Shown piece by piece: positions 8,923-17,788 of a stretch of 55,105 nucleotides of DNA. The DNA lies in the NCBI RefSeq assembly GCF_007097205.2, contig NZ_VJYK02000003.1:1-55105 (forward strand). Direction: 5' to 3'. Made by a program: the position numbers and the translations under genes. This DNA is from Streptomyces alkaliterrae (GTDB lineage: Bacteria; Actinomycetota; Actinomycetes; Streptomycetales; Streptomycetaceae). Numbering within the stretch: position 1 is the stretch's first letter; every line of letters begins with the position of its first letter. A model generated the notes under the pieces. It had not been told where the DNA came from. It saw only the letters and a list, made by a program, of their open reading frames with translations, and made no database searches.

Positions 8923-10472
8923 TCGGGTGCTCCCGGCGGTAGGAACGGCAGGCCCTCGGGCACGCCGTCTTCGATGAGCCGCCACAGGGCGGCCGTGTCG
9001 GCATGTTCTTCGATCAGGTCACCGAGCCGGTCCAACTGCTCCTCGCGCAGCGCGGCGAAGTCGGTGTCGGGGGCGGGCACGAAGTCCCGGCCGCTGTCGG
9101 CGGCCACCCGCCGCAGGAACGCCCGGCGGAAGTCGTCGCTCTCCAGGGAGCCGTGCCAGTGCGTGCCCCACACCGTGCCGCGCCGGCAGCCGTCGAGCGG
9201 CGCGCCGGACTCGTCGGTGAACAGCGGCTCGCCGCCCAGCACTTCGGCGACGCCGTGGTGGATCTCGTAACCTTCCGCCCTGGCACCCAGGCCGTGACCG
9301 GCCGGGCGGGCCAGCGTCTTCTCCGGCGCGAAGCGGACCCGCACCGGGAGCAGCCCGAGCCCGGACACCGAGCCGGCCCGGGACTCGACGTCGTCGTGGA
9401 TGTGCTCGCCGAGCAACTGGTAGCCGCCGCAGACACCCAGCACCGGTCGGCCGGCCGCCGCCCGGGCGGCAAGCTCGGCCGCCAGCCCACGCCGCCGCAG
9501 CCAGTCGAGCGCCCGGACCGTCCCCCGCGTACCCGGCACCACGACCAGGTCGGCGTCGGCCAGTTCCTGCGGGCGGTCGGCGAAGCGCACCACCACACCG
9601 GGCTCGGCGGCCAGCGCGTCGATGTCGGTGAAGTTCGACATGAGCGGCACGGGCAGCACACTCACCCGCAGCACCTCGGCGCCGTGCGGGGCGGCGGTGT
9701 TGCTCTCCCGCACGGTGCCGCGCAGCGATATCCGCAGCCCGTCCTCCTCGTCGATGCCAAGACCGTGCTGGTACGGCAGCACCCCGTAGGTGCCCCGGCC
9801 GGTCAGCGAACGCAGTGTCCCAAGCCCCGGCTCCAGCAGCGAGACGTCTCCGCGGAACTTGTTGACCAGATAGCCGGCCAGCAGCTTCTGGTCCTCGGCC
9901 GACAGCAGCGCCGTCGTACCGAAGAACGAGGCGAACACCCCGCCGCGGTCGATGTCGCCGACCACCAGCACCGGCAGCCGGGCGGCCCTGGCCAGCCCCA
10001 TGTTGACGATGTCGCTGTGCCGGAGGTTGATCTCGGCCGGGCTGCCGGCGCCCTCGCAGACCACCACGTCGTGCGTGCGGCGCAGTTCGGCCAGGCAGTC
10101 CGTCACGGTGGCCAGCAGCCGCTCGCGGCGCCCGCTGTGGAAGCCGCGCGCGCTCAACTCGCCCACCGCGCGGCCCATCAGCACGACCTGACTCGTCCGG
10201 TCGCTCCCGGGCTTGAGCAGTACGGGGTTCATCAGCGCGCTCGGCTCCACGCCCGCGGCCGCCGCCTGCATGGCCTGCGCCCGGCCGATCTCGGCGCCGT
10301 CCCGGGTGACGAAGGAGTTCAGCGACATGTTCTGCGCCTTGAAGGGCGCCACCTTGACGCCCTGTCGGGCCAGCCAGCGGCAGATACCGGCGGTGACGAC
10401 GCTCTTCCCCGCGTCGGACGTGGTACCGGCGACCAGCAGCCCACCGCCCGCGGCCCTGCTGTCAGACGACAT
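8919..10472 (-). CDS. cobQ: Cobyric acid synthase CobQ
   Basis: A 517-residue ATP/glutamine-dependent amidase that amidates side chains b, d, e and g of adenosylcobyrinate diamide. The N-terminal domain has the P-loop GTTSDAGKS (residues 16-24), [12 protein letters not shown] and [11 protein letters not shown]; the glutamine amidotransferase domain has Cys in [10 protein letters not shown] and His in GTHWHG. Full length. ATG at 10472 lies inside the end of cobD (11-bp overlap) and its stop overlaps the chelatase start. Confidence 0.96.
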   Translation of the reverse strand: MSSDSRAAGGGLLVAGTTSDAGKSVVTAGICRWLARQGVKVAPFKAQNMSLNSFVTRDGAEIGRAQAMQAAAAGVEPSALMNPVLLKPGSDRTSQVVLMGRAVGELSARGFHSGRRERLLATVTDCLAELRRTHDVVVCEGAGSPAEINLRHSDIVNMGLARAARLPVLVVGDIDRGGVFASFFGTTALLSAEDQKLLAGYLVNKFRGDVSLLEPGLGTLRSLTGRGTYGVLPYQHGLGIDEEDGLRISLRGTVRESNTAAPHGAEVLRVSVLPVPLMSNFTDIDALAAEPGVVVRFADRPQELADADLVVVPGTRGTVRALDWLRRRGLAAELAARAAAGRPVLGVCGGYQLLGEHIHDDVESRAGSVSGLGLLPVRVRFAPEKTLARPAGHGLGARAEGYEIHHGVAEVLGGEPLFTDESGAPLDGCRRGTVWGTHWHGSLESDDFRRAFLRRVAADSGRDFVPAPDTDFAALREEQLDRLGDLIEEHADTAALWRLIEDGVPEGLPFLPPGAPE

Positions 10473-11430
10473 CCCGACCCCCGGCCTTCCTCGTGGAGCC
10501 GCCGCGCGGCGACGTGGCGGCGGCGCGCCCGGCGAGGGTGACCGCCAGCGCCAGCGCGCCCACCCGCCGCGACAGCCGCACCGCGCGGTTGATGTCGGCA
10601 ACCTCGACGGCCCGGCCCGCCGCGTTGAGTACCGGACGGTGCTCGATCCGGCCGCCGTATGAGAGCGTGCCGCCGAGCCGCACCCCCAGCGCCCCGGCGA
10701 ACGCCGCCTCCACCACACCCGCGTTGGGGCTCGGATGCCGACCGGCGTCCCGCCGCCAGGCGCGCACGGCGCCGGCCCGGTCGGGGCCGATCGCCACGGC
10801 GAGCAGCCCGGACAGCCGGGCCCCCGGCCAGCCCGCCACGTCGTCCAACCGTGCCGCGCTCCAACCGAACCGAAGATGACGCGGGGAGCGGTGACCGACC
10901 ATCGCGTCCAGCGTGTTGGCGGCCCGGAAGCCCACCAGCCCGGGCACCCCGGCGACCGCCCCCCACACCAGCGCGCCGACGACGGCGTCCGAGGTGTTCT
11001 CGGCGACGGACTCGACCACCGCGCGGGCGATGCCGTCGGCGTCCAGCGCCTGCGGGTCCCGTCCGCACAGATGCGGCAGCCGCTCACGTGCGGCGTCGAG
11101 GTCGCCGGCCGCCAGCGCGGCGCCGACGGCCTCGGCCTCCCGGGCGAGCGAGGTGCCGCCGAGTACGGCCCAGGCGGCGGCGGCGGTCAGCGCGGCGCGC
11201 GGCAGCGGACGGGCCCGGAGCGCGCGCTGCGCGGCGGCACCGGCGAGCGAGGCGCCGCCGACGCAGACGGCGGTGAACACGGCCCCGGCCGCCCGGTCGT
11301 CCCGCCACAGCCGCCGCTCGAGCCGCGTGGCGAACGAGCCGAAGACGGCCACCGGATGACCGCGCCGGGGATCACCGAACAGCACGTCGGCGGCGTAGCC
11401 CAGCAGCGCCCCGGAGAGATGGCTGCGCAT
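10462..11430 (-). CDS. cobD: Adenosylcobinamide-phosphate synthase CobD/CbiB
   Basis: A 322-residue integral membrane protein that joins the aminopropanol arm to adenosylcobyric acid. Family hallmarks include LGYAADVLFGDPRRGHPV at the N-terminus, ARAVVESVAENTSDAVVGAL in the middle and FRAANTLDAMVGH. There are four to five hydrophobic segments. It is the first large gene of the operon and lies directly behind the B12 riboswitch and a 24-codon leader ORF. The ATG at 11430 has only a weak GGGGCGGG ribosome binding site, so coupling to the leader ORF is possible. Confidence 0.93.
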   Translation of the reverse strand: MRSHLSGALLGYAADVLFGDPRRGHPVAVFGSFATRLERRLWRDDRAAGAVFTAVCVGGASLAGAAAQRALRARPLPRAALTAAAAWAVLGGTSLAREAEAVGAALAAGDLDAARERLPHLCGRDPQALDADGIARAVVESVAENTSDAVVGALVWGAVAGVPGLVGFRAANTLDAMVGHRSPRHLRFGWSAARLDDVAGWPGARLSGLLAVAIGPDRAGAVRAWRRDAGRHPSPNAGVVEAAFAGALGVRLGGTLSYGGRIEHRPVLNAAGRAVEVADINRAVRLSRRVGALALAVTLAGRAAATSPRGGSTRKAGGRDVV

Positions 11431-11442
11431 CCGGCCCGCCCC

Positions 11443-11517
11443 TCAGCACGCCGGTCCGGCGGAAGGGCTCCTCGGATACGGCGGCGGGGCGGCGCGGCAG
11501 GGCGCGGTGCGGGGCAT
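11443..11517 (-). CDS. Possible 24-aa leader ORF between B12 riboswitch and cobD
   Basis: ATG at 11517 (MPRTAPCRAAPPPYPRSPSA, then four residues and TGA) is preceded by GTGAGGA about ten bases upstream, a better ribosome binding site than that of cobD. It ends 12 bases before the cobD ATG. Its position exactly between the aptamer and cobD suggests a translated leader through which the riboswitch could act on cobD. It has no recognisable family, and the Pro/Ala composition could arise by chance in GC-rich DNA. Confidence 0.35.
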   Translation of the reverse strand: MPRTAPCRAAPPPYPRSPSAGPAC

Positions 11518-11557
11518 GGCGGTGTCCTCACTCAGGGTCCTCGCCCTGGCTCGACGA

Positions 11558-11735
11558 AACCGGCGGTGAGAGTCTCCTGGCTCCCGGATCCGCACCTTCC
11601 CCGGTCTTCCAGCCGCCGCTCCTGGCGGATCGACCGTGACGTGTAGGGGTGTGCTCCCCGGTGACAGTGGCGGGACCGCGCCGGATTCGCACCGGCTTCC
11701 TCTCCTGCCGCCGTGATGGCTGCGGGAAGTCCACC
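11558..11735 (-). promoter_or_regulatory. Cobalamin (AdoCbl) riboswitch
   Basis: On the minus strand the aptamer hallmarks occur in order: AAGCCGGTGCGAATCCGGC (around 11681-11699), CGGTCCCGCCACTGT directly after it, a variable arm with CGCCAGGAGCGGCGG, GGAAGACCGGGGAAGG, and the B12 box GAGCCAGGAGACTCTCACCG (11564-11583). It lies 130 bases upstream of cobD and is expected to switch off the whole cob operon when adenosylcobalamin is plentiful. The outer boundaries are approximate. Confidence 0.95.
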
Positions 11736-11824
11736 ACGCGCCGCCGAAGCCGTCAACTCGCCGCTTGACCTGCGGCGGGGGAGTGTGAGCGGGCACACCG
11801 AAGCGGGGGCGCGAGAGCCGGGGC

Positions 11825-12040
11825 TCAGGTCGCGATGAGGTAGATGCCGAAGGCCACGGCGGCGGCGCAGAGGGCGTAGCAGGCGACGGCGGCGGAACGG
11901 GCCAGCACCACGCTGCCGCCGGAACGCCCGGCCTGGGAGCTGGAGCCGAGGATGCCCAGGGTGAAGACGCCCACCAGTGCCACGGTGGCCACCAGGCTCA
12001 CGCCGAAGACCTCGCCCAGGGCGGTCCAGTCGATGTTCAT
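11825..12040 (-). CDS. Small two-helix membrane protein downstream of pit
   Basis: A 71-residue protein with two hydrophobic helices (about residues 12-32 and 44-69) and a short polar Ser/Gly loop. It follows the phosphate transporter by about 80 bases in the same direction and is probably cotranscribed with it. I recall the same small partner next to this transporter in other Streptomyces. No known domain; a role as a transporter accessory is inference. Confidence 0.75.
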   Translation of the reverse strand: MNIDWTALGEVFGVSLVATVALVGVFTLGILGSSSQAGRSGGSVVLARSAAVACYALCAAAVAFGIYLIAT

Positions 12041-12119
12041 CGTCGTCGTTTCCTATTCGCTCGAGTCCGCTCGGGCGTGTGTGCGCTCGAGCCGGTTCGG
12101 ACGGGGTGGGAGGTGTGGC

Positions 12120-13460
12120 TCAGGGGGCCACGTCGGCGGTGGGCTTGCTCGGCTCGCCCGGCCCGTCGCCGGGCGTCGACTCGGTGTCGGACAGCGCCGC
12201 CGCGGCACCCGTGGTCGGCGGCGGGACGACGGCCCGGATGGCGGTGGTGACCACACCGGCGGGCTGCGGCTCGGCGCCCTCGTCGGTGGGCCGGGCGGCG
12301 TCCGTGCCGGTCGCGGCGTCCGTGCCGGTCGCGTCGGCGTTCTGCGGGGCGATCGGGTCGACGTCGTTGACGTTGGTGTGGTCGACGACCTCGCGGCGCG
12401 AAGCCAGCCAGATGGCGGCGCTGGAGACCACCAGCAGGACGGCGACCACCGTGACGCCCCAGTCGCCCTGCTCGGCGATGACCGCGGAGATCGCGGCGAT
12501 CAGCCCCGCGGCCGGCAGCGTCATACCCCAACCGACGAACATCCGGGTGGCGGTCGACCAGCGGACCACGCCGCCCTTGCGGCCCAGGCCCGAACCCATC
12601 ACGGCGCCGGAGCACACGTGGGTGGTGGAGAGCGAGAAGCCGATGTTGGAGGAGGCCAGGATGGTGACGGCCGCGCTGGTCTGGGCGGCGAAGCCCTGCG
12701 GCGGCTGGATGTCGGTCAGGCCCTTGCCCATCGTGCGGATGATGCGCCAGCCGCCGAGGTAGGTGCCGAGGGCGATGGCGATACCGGCCGAGGCGATGAC
12801 CCACAGCGGCGGGTCGGCGTCGGCGCCCAGGATGCCACCGGAGATCAGGGCCAGGGTGATGACGCCCATCGTCTTCTGGGCGTCGTTGGTGCCGTGGGCC
12901 AGCGAGACCAGCGCGGCGGAGGTGATCTGACCGGCCTTGTAGCCCTTGGCGGTCTTCCGCTCGTCCGCCTTGCGGGCCAGCCGGTAGGTGAGGCGGGTGG
13001 CCAGCATGGCCGCGGTACCGGCGACCAGCGGCGCGGCCAGCGCCGGGATGAGGACCTTCATGACCACCACGTCGCCGTTGACGCCGCCGAAGCCGACGGA
13101 GGCGAGCGTCGCACCGATGAGGCCGCCCATCAGGGCGTGCGAGGAGCTGGAGGGCAGACCCGCCAGCCAGGTCAGGAGGTTCCACAGGATCGCGCCGACC
13201 AGACCGGCGAAGATCACTTCAGGCTTGATCCCGGACGCCTCGTCGAGCATGCCGGACGAGATCGTCTTGGCCACCTCCACGGAGAGGAATGCGCCGACGA
13301 GGTTGAGGACCGCGGACATGGCCACAGCGGCCTTCGGCTTCATCGCACCCGTCGAGATGGTGGTCGCCATCGCGTTCGCGGTGTCGTGGAAGCCGTTCGT
13401 AAAGTCGAACACCAAGGCGGTGACGATCACGATCCCGATGAGAAGCGTGATGTGTTCCAT
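12120..13460 (-). CDS. pitH2: Low-affinity inorganic phosphate transporter, PiT family (PitH2-like)
   Basis: A 446-residue Pi symporter. It carries both duplicated PiT signatures, FDFTNGFHDTANAMAT near residue 20 and SLAHGTNDAQKTMG near 190, along with SSSHALMGGLIGA and LSTTHVCSGAVMG repeats, and about ten membrane helices. A hydrophilic Pro/Thr/Asp-rich C-terminal tail of about 85 residues follows the last helix. A two-unit PHO box lies 51 to 72 bases upstream, so control by the response regulator PhoP is likely. By position and PHO box this corresponds to the gene I recall as pitH2 (SCO1845). Confidence 0.92.
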   Translation of the reverse strand: MEHITLLIGIVIVTALVFDFTNGFHDTANAMATTISTGAMKPKAAVAMSAVLNLVGAFLSVEVAKTISSGMLDEASGIKPEVIFAGLVGAILWNLLTWLAGLPSSSSHALMGGLIGATLASVGFGGVNGDVVVMKVLIPALAAPLVAGTAAMLATRLTYRLARKADERKTAKGYKAGQITSAALVSLAHGTNDAQKTMGVITLALISGGILGADADPPLWVIASAGIAIALGTYLGGWRIIRTMGKGLTDIQPPQGFAAQTSAAVTILASSNIGFSLSTTHVCSGAVMGSGLGRKGGVVRWSTATRMFVGWGMTLPAAGLIAAISAVIAEQGDWGVTVVAVLLVVSSAAIWLASRREVVDHTNVNDVDPIAPQNADATGTDAATGTDAARPTDEGAEPQPAGVVTTAIRAVVPPPTTGAAAALSDTESTPGDGPGEPSKPTADVAP

Positions 13461-13510
13461 TCACCCGGCAATCAGTTCGGTGGTCAGGTTGGCTCGGCGA
13501 ACGTAAGTAG

Positions 13511-13532
13511 GTTGAGTGAACGGAAGGTGAAC
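13511..13532 (-). promoter_or_regulatory. PHO box (PhoP operator)
   Basis: On the minus strand, two adjacent 11-base direct repeat units, GTTCACCTTCC and GTTCACTCAAC, match the Streptomyces PHO box in which GTTCACC-like heptamers recur every 11 bases. A further GTTCGCC lies at 13496-13502, off that register. The site faces the phosphate transporter gene; the divergent aldolase could also be affected. Confidence 0.85.
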
Positions 13533-13714
13533 TGGGACGGGCGGTCAGGTGTCCCGACGCGGCGGTGGTCGTGTCCTTGAGTGATGGACTCCGCGTATCC
13601 GAAGGTCACCGGGGGTTTTCCGGTTGTCCATACCCCGTTCGGGGAGATCCTTGTCACGCCTGCGGAATCCACCGAAAGAGGGGCGGTCGAAGCCGCCCGG
13701 GAGCGGAGGGGACA

Positions 13715-14455
13715 GTGGAGTCGACGCGAGGGTTTCCCAACAGGAGGTGTCCGGCGGGTGACGGCGGGGCGAACCACCGGGCCGACGGGCCGGACGGCGG
13801 CGAGCGACGCGCCGCATGGGCCCGCCTCGTGGCCACCGCACGCCGCACGGTCGCCGACGGGCTGGTGGTCGGCACCTCCGGCAACGTCTCGGTGCGCCTG
13901 GGGGAGACGGTGCTGGTCACGCCGAGCGGCGTGCCCTACGACAGGTTGGGGCCCGACGACCTGTGCGCCGTGGACCTGGACGGCACGCGCCTCGCCGGTG
14001 ACGCGCCGCCCACCAGCGAACTCCCCCTCCACCTCGCCGTCTACCGGGCGACCGACGCCCGCGCGATCGTCCACACCCACGCCCTCCACGCCACCGCCGT
14101 CTCCACCCTCGTGACCGAGCTGCCGCCGATCCACTACCAGACGGCCGCGCTCGGCGGCCCGGTCAGGGTGGCGCCCTACGCCTGCTACGGCAGCGCCGAG
14201 CTGGCCCACAACACCGTCGCGGCGCTGCGCGACCGAACGGCATGCCTGCTGGCCAACCACGGCACCGTCGCGCTCGGCGCCGACCTCGACCAGGCGCTGG
14301 AGCGGACCGCCCAACTGGAGTGGATGTGCCGCGTCTGGCTCGCGGCGCACTCCGTGCCCGGCCTCACCCCCCGGGTGCTGGACGCCGCGGAACTCGCCGA
14401 GGCCGCCGAACGCTTCCGCGGCTACGGACGTCACCCGGGCGACCCCGCCCGGTAG
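13715..14455 (+). CDS. Class II aldolase/adducin family protein
   Basis: A 246-residue protein of the fuculose-phosphate aldolase family: SGNVSVRLG near the N-terminus binds phosphate, HTHALH supplies two zinc ligands, and ANHGTVALG supplies another conserved His. GTG at 13715 is favoured because GGAGGGG lies seven bases upstream and an N-terminus further upstream would be unstructured. Substrate is unknown: sugar-phosphate aldolase or methylthioribulose-phosphate dehydratase-like activities are both in this family. Confidence 0.85.
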   Translation: MESTRGFPNRRCPAGDGGANHRADGPDGGERRAAWARLVATARRTVADGLVVGTSGNVSVRLGETVLVTPSGVPYDRLGPDDLCAVDLDGTRLAGDAPPTSELPLHLAVYRATDARAIVHTHALHATAVSTLVTELPPIHYQTAALGGPVRVAPYACYGSAELAHNTVAALRDRTACLLANHGTVALGADLDQALERTAQLEWMCRVWLAAHSVPGLTPRVLDAAELAEAAERFRGYGRHPGDPAR

Positions 14456-14487
14456 CGGCGGGCGGCCGTCCGTCCCACACTGGACGG

Positions 14488-15618
14488 GTGCGCCTGCGGA
14501 CCAAGGCGGCGGTGGCCGCCACGACCATGCTCGGCACCGGTGCGGCGGCCCTGGCGGTAGGCCGCGTCGGCTCCGGTGCCGCGCTCCGCCCGCGCCGGAC
14601 GGACGGGCCGCCGGGCTTCGAGCACGCGCCCCTGACCGTGCACGACGTCGGCGTCGACCGGATCACCCTCACCCGCACGCTGGACACCCTGCTGCCCGGC
14701 ACCTACGGCCTGCTCGGCGCCGACTGCCACGCCGCCGTCGGCGAGGTGCTGAGCGACGGCGCCGGAACCGCCGACACGGTCGCCCGGCGACTGGTCCGGA
14801 TCACCCGCGGCGACCTGCGGGCCGGAACCCGGGTCCGGATGACACCGCAGATCCACAGCCGCGACCCCGGCCGGGCGCTGGCGATCCCCTACGCGGACGG
14901 CGCCATCCCCGGCGAGCTGGGTCCGCTGCCGGCCTGGTTCGTGCACGGCGACCGCGACACCTGGGTGATCACCGTGCACGGCCTGGGCACCACCCGCGAG
15001 CACCCGATGAACGTACTGCCGCTGCTGTACCGGCTCCAGGCTCCCGTGCTCAACCTCGCCTACCGGGGCGACGAGGGCGCGCCGCGCTCACCCGACGGTG
15101 TCGGGCACCTCGGCGCCACCGAATGGCGCGACGTCGACGCGGCCGTCCGGTACGCCCTGCGGTACGGCGCCGAACGTGTGGTCCTGCACGGCTGGTCCAC
15201 CGGCGCGACCATGGCGCTGCACACAGCCGTCCACTCCCCGCTGCGCCGCCACGTGTGCGGTCTGGTCCTCGACTCCCCGGTACTCGACTGGCGGGCCACG
15301 GTCCGCGCCCTGGCCGCCGGGCGGGTGCCGTCCTTCGCGCTGCCGCTGGTCGAACGTGCGGTGGAGGGGCGGGCCGGACTCGACCACGCCCATCTGACGG
15401 AGGTCGTCGACCCGCGCCGGCTCGAGATCCCGGTACTGCTGCTGCACAGCAAGGACGACCGGGTGTCGCCGTTCGGCGCGTCCCGCCGCTTCGCCGAGCG
15501 CCGGGAGGAGCTGGTCACCCTCTACGCCGGCCACCACGCCGCGCACGCCGCCCTGTGGAACGCCGACCGTCCGCGCTACGAGGAAGCGCTGCGCCGCTTC
15601 CTCACGCCGCTGGTCTAG
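14488..15618 (+). CDS. Alpha/beta hydrolase with N-terminal membrane anchor
   Basis: A 376-residue protein. A basic start and a hydrophobic stretch (about residues 6-30) suggest a signal anchor. The hydrolase core from about residue 150 has HGLGTTREHP (oxyanion side), nucleophile elbow GWSTGAT, catalytic Asp in LLHSKDDRVSP and His in YAGHHAAHA. The fold resembles serine aminopeptidase-type lipases/esterases, and a substrate cannot be assigned. GTG at 14488 gives the anchor directly; it starts 32 bases after the aldolase stop, so it may share its transcript. Confidence 0.82.
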   Translation: MRLRTKAAVAATTMLGTGAAALAVGRVGSGAALRPRRTDGPPGFEHAPLTVHDVGVDRITLTRTLDTLLPGTYGLLGADCHAAVGEVLSDGAGTADTVARRLVRITRGDLRAGTRVRMTPQIHSRDPGRALAIPYADGAIPGELGPLPAWFVHGDRDTWVITVHGLGTTREHPMNVLPLLYRLQAPVLNLAYRGDEGAPRSPDGVGHLGATEWRDVDAAVRYALRYGAERVVLHGWSTGATMALHTAVHSPLRRHVCGLVLDSPVLDWRATVRALAAGRVPSFALPLVERAVEGRAGLDHAHLTEVVDPRRLEIPVLLLHSKDDRVSPFGASRRFAERREELVTLYAGHHAAHAALWNADRPRYEEALRRFLTPLV

Positions 15619-15714
15619 GGCGATCCGCCGGACGGGGCCCGGCCGCGGCGGCGCCATCTGCGCGGGTACGCGTGCGGTTTGGGCTTTTGGCGGATCACGA
15701 GGAAGACTGCCCCC

Positions 15715-17091
15715 GTGACGTCCCGTACTCCGCGAGACACCAGACTGAGCCTCGTCCCCAGGCAGGCCGTGGCCACCGCCCGCCGCTCCGCCGAGATCCG
15801 GCGAAGCCGCCCGGCGCCGCGCCCACCGGCCTCCCTCGCACCCCGGGAGGAACTGGCCCGGCAGGCGCGGGCCGCACTGGAGGACGCCGTACGCCTCGCC
15901 CGGTGGGCCGCCTCGGCCGGCATATCCGCGCCGGCCGTCTCGGCGCGGGCGGCCGAGGAGTTGGCGATGCCGGCCGACCGCGTCGCCGTGCACTGGGACC
16001 GGGCCAAGCTCGCCGGGCTCGTCGAGCTCCACGGCGGTACCGCGCGGGCCGGTTGGCGGCTGCGCGCCTGGGACCGGGACGACGCGGCCGTGCTGCGCGG
16101 CTGGGTCGCGCTCTTCGACGCGTGGTCCCTCGCCCACCCGGCGGCCGACGAGGCCGACCCGACGCTCATCGGCGACACCGTCGTGGCCGTGCCGCAGTTC
16201 CTGTCGGTGATGCACCTGTCGTCCGGCCCGATGGCCGAGGATGCGCTGCGGGAACTCCTCGCCCAGCGCATCGCCGAACTCCGCACCGAGCGCGCCGGCC
16301 CGGGCGCTCCCGCCGACCAGAGCGGCGCCCTGCCCTCCACCGGTGAGCTGACGCCGATGCTCGACTGGGCCCTGGACGGCCTGGCGGCGGTCGGCGCGCT
16401 GACCCGCTGCCACGCCCCGGACGCCGCCGGGCAGGCGGCGCTCACCCCGCTCGGCGACTGGGCGGTGTGGCTGCGCCTGGAGCGGATCTGCGTGGCCGCG
16501 CTCAGCCCCGCCGGCAACATCGAGCAGTCCGCCGACGCCATGCTGCGCGGCTGCGCCCGGCTCAGCCCGGGACCGGCCCGCGACGAGTACCGGGCCTGGC
16601 TCGCCGCCCGGCCCACCGGACCGGCCGTCGCCGAGCTGCTCGACGCCGCCCGGGGAGAGGACGCCCTGGTGCGGGCGCTGGCATTCGAGGCCCTGCGAGT
16701 GGTGGGCGCGCCGGCCGAGGGCGCCGTACGGGAGGCCGCCGAAGGCGACCCCGTGCTGCGGCCCTATGCGCTGCTCTGGCTCGCCGAGCACGAGGGCGCC
16801 GACCCGGAGGACCTGGCCGGCGGCGCACCCGGCGTACTGACCAGGGCCGAGGCGACCTGGCTGTGGATCGACACCGCCGCCGCCGTCGCCGACCACGGCG
16901 AGGCGCAGCTGCTCGTCGACCACCTGGCCTCGGCCCCCCAGGACTCGCTGCCCCGGCTGCTGGAGGAGGTCCGGGCGACCGGCCACCCCCGCACCGTCCA
17001 GGTGCTCGTGGCGCTGGCCGCGGCGCACCCGGACCCGGCGCTGGCCCGGGCCGTGCGGCGCGCCGCCTTCCAGGTCCACACCGGGGGCTGA
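15715..17091 (+). CDS. Conserved hypothetical protein, helical-repeat rich
   Basis: A 458-residue, largely alpha-helical, alanine-rich protein without signal peptide or membrane segments. The C-terminal half has HEAT-like helical pairs (for example LVRALAFEALRVVGAP and PYALLWLAEHEGADP). A winged-helix-like segment may sit near the middle (LTPLGDWAVWLRLE). GTG at 15715 with GAGGAAG nine bases upstream is preferred over ATG at 15679. I do not recognise the family beyond its being conserved in Streptomyces at this position. Confidence 0.75.
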   Translation: MTSRTPRDTRLSLVPRQAVATARRSAEIRRSRPAPRPPASLAPREELARQARAALEDAVRLARWAASAGISAPAVSARAAEELAMPADRVAVHWDRAKLAGLVELHGGTARAGWRLRAWDRDDAAVLRGWVALFDAWSLAHPAADEADPTLIGDTVVAVPQFLSVMHLSSGPMAEDALRELLAQRIAELRTERAGPGAPADQSGALPSTGELTPMLDWALDGLAAVGALTRCHAPDAAGQAALTPLGDWAVWLRLERICVAALSPAGNIEQSADAMLRGCARLSPGPARDEYRAWLAARPTGPAVAELLDAARGEDALVRALAFEALRVVGAPAEGAVREAAEGDPVLRPYALLWLAEHEGADPEDLAGGAPGVLTRAEATWLWIDTAAAVADHGEAQLLVDHLASAPQDSLPRLLEEVRATGHPRTVQVLVALAAAHPDPALARAVRRAAFQVHTGG

Positions 17092-17157
17092 GCGCCTGCC
17101 GGGGCGGCGAGCGGTGCCGGAGCCGCCGGCTGGTCCGGCGTCGGCGCCCGGCCGCCC

Positions 17158-17580
17158 TCAGCCGCCCTGCTTCACCGTGTACGTGCCGAAGGACCAGACG
17201 TTCCCCTCCGGGTCGCGGGCGATGTAGTCCCGCGACCCGTAGTCCTGGTCGGTGGGCGGCGCGATGATCTCCACGCCGTGGCTCCTGGCGCGGTCGTGAT
17301 GGGCGTCCGCGTCCGGCACGGTGACAAAGACGGCGGTCGTCCCGGCGTCCCGCATGGCCTCGGCGAAGGCGCCCTCACCGCCCCGCGAGCCGACCATGAC
17401 CGCGCCGTTGCCGAAGGACAGCTCGGCGTGCAGCACCTGGCCGTCCTCGTCCTCGTAGACGGCGTCGGCGGTGAAGCCGAACGCCTCGGTCAGGGTGCTG
17501 ATGGCGGCCTTCGCGTCGCGGTAGAGCAGTACCGGGCAGATGGTCGGGGCGGACTGTCCGACGGAGGTGGACTCGGTCAT
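17158..17580 (-). CDS. VOC (glyoxalase/bleomycin resistance) family protein
   Basis: A 140-residue single-module vicinal oxygen chelate protein of the PhnB-like type: CPVLLYRDAKAAISTLTEAFGF at the start, HAELSFGNGAVMVG in the middle, and the end motif YIARDPEGNVWSFGTY. The metal ligands typical of glyoxalase I are only partly present, so dioxygenase, lyase or ligand-binding roles remain open. It is convergent with the hypothetical gene upstream, with a gap of about 65 bases. Confidence 0.85.
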   Translation of the reverse strand: MTESTSVGQSAPTICPVLLYRDAKAAISTLTEAFGFTADAVYEDEDGQVLHAELSFGNGAVMVGSRGGEGAFAEAMRDAGTTAVFVTVPDADAHHDRARSHGVEIIAPPTDQDYGSRDYIARDPEGNVWSFGTYTVKQGG

Positions 17581-17711
17581 CGTGATCACTTCCCTTCGTT
17601 GCCCACAGTGTGCCGCCGGGGTCTGACAATCCGGCCCGTCGACAAGCCCGGCCCGCCGACAAGCCCGGCAGCCCCGCCCGCCGCCGACAAAAACCGCTTG
17701 CCGTGCGCCGT

Positions 17712-17717
17712 TAGACT
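17712..17717 (+). promoter_or_regulatory. Putative -10 box for the ABC-F leader
   Basis: TAGACT fits TANNNT and ends seven bases before the ATG of the seven-codon ORF at 17725. That spacing predicts a leaderless transcript beginning at the leader ORF. No clear -35 box is seen. Confidence 0.4.
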
Positions 17718-17724
17718 GGGCCGC

Positions 17725-17748
17725 ATGGCCTACACACTCCTGCACTAG
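17725..17748 (+). CDS. Seven-codon leader ORF (MAYTLLH) upstream of the ABC-F gene
   Basis: ATG GCC TAC ACA CTC CTG CAC TAG begins seven bases after a -10-like box and ends 87 bases before the ABC-F start. Short leaders ahead of ABC-F genes can sense stalled ribosomes and relieve transcription attenuation. A GC-rich hairpin follows at 17763-17788. The arrangement suggests ribosome-mediated attenuation, but chance cannot be excluded for an ORF this short. Confidence 0.45.
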   Translation: MAYTLLH

Positions 17749-17762
17749 TCGACGACGTACCC

Positions 17763-17788
17763 CACCGCCGCCCCTCCGGCCGGCGGTG
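17763..17788 (+). terminator. Hairpin between leader ORF and ABC-F gene (possible attenuator)
   Basis: Perfect 8-base inverted repeat CACCGCCG / CGGCGGTG with a 10-base loop, inside the transcribed leader. Streptomyces terminators often lack a U-tract, so it could act as an attenuator or simply structure the leader. Confidence 0.4.

Noticed and set aside
3471-9270. Very long open frames on the plus strand opposite the cob genes
   Set aside because: They are low-complexity Arg/Pro/Gln/His-rich translations of the reverse strand, typical of GC-rich DNA, whereas the minus-strand frames have clear family motifs.
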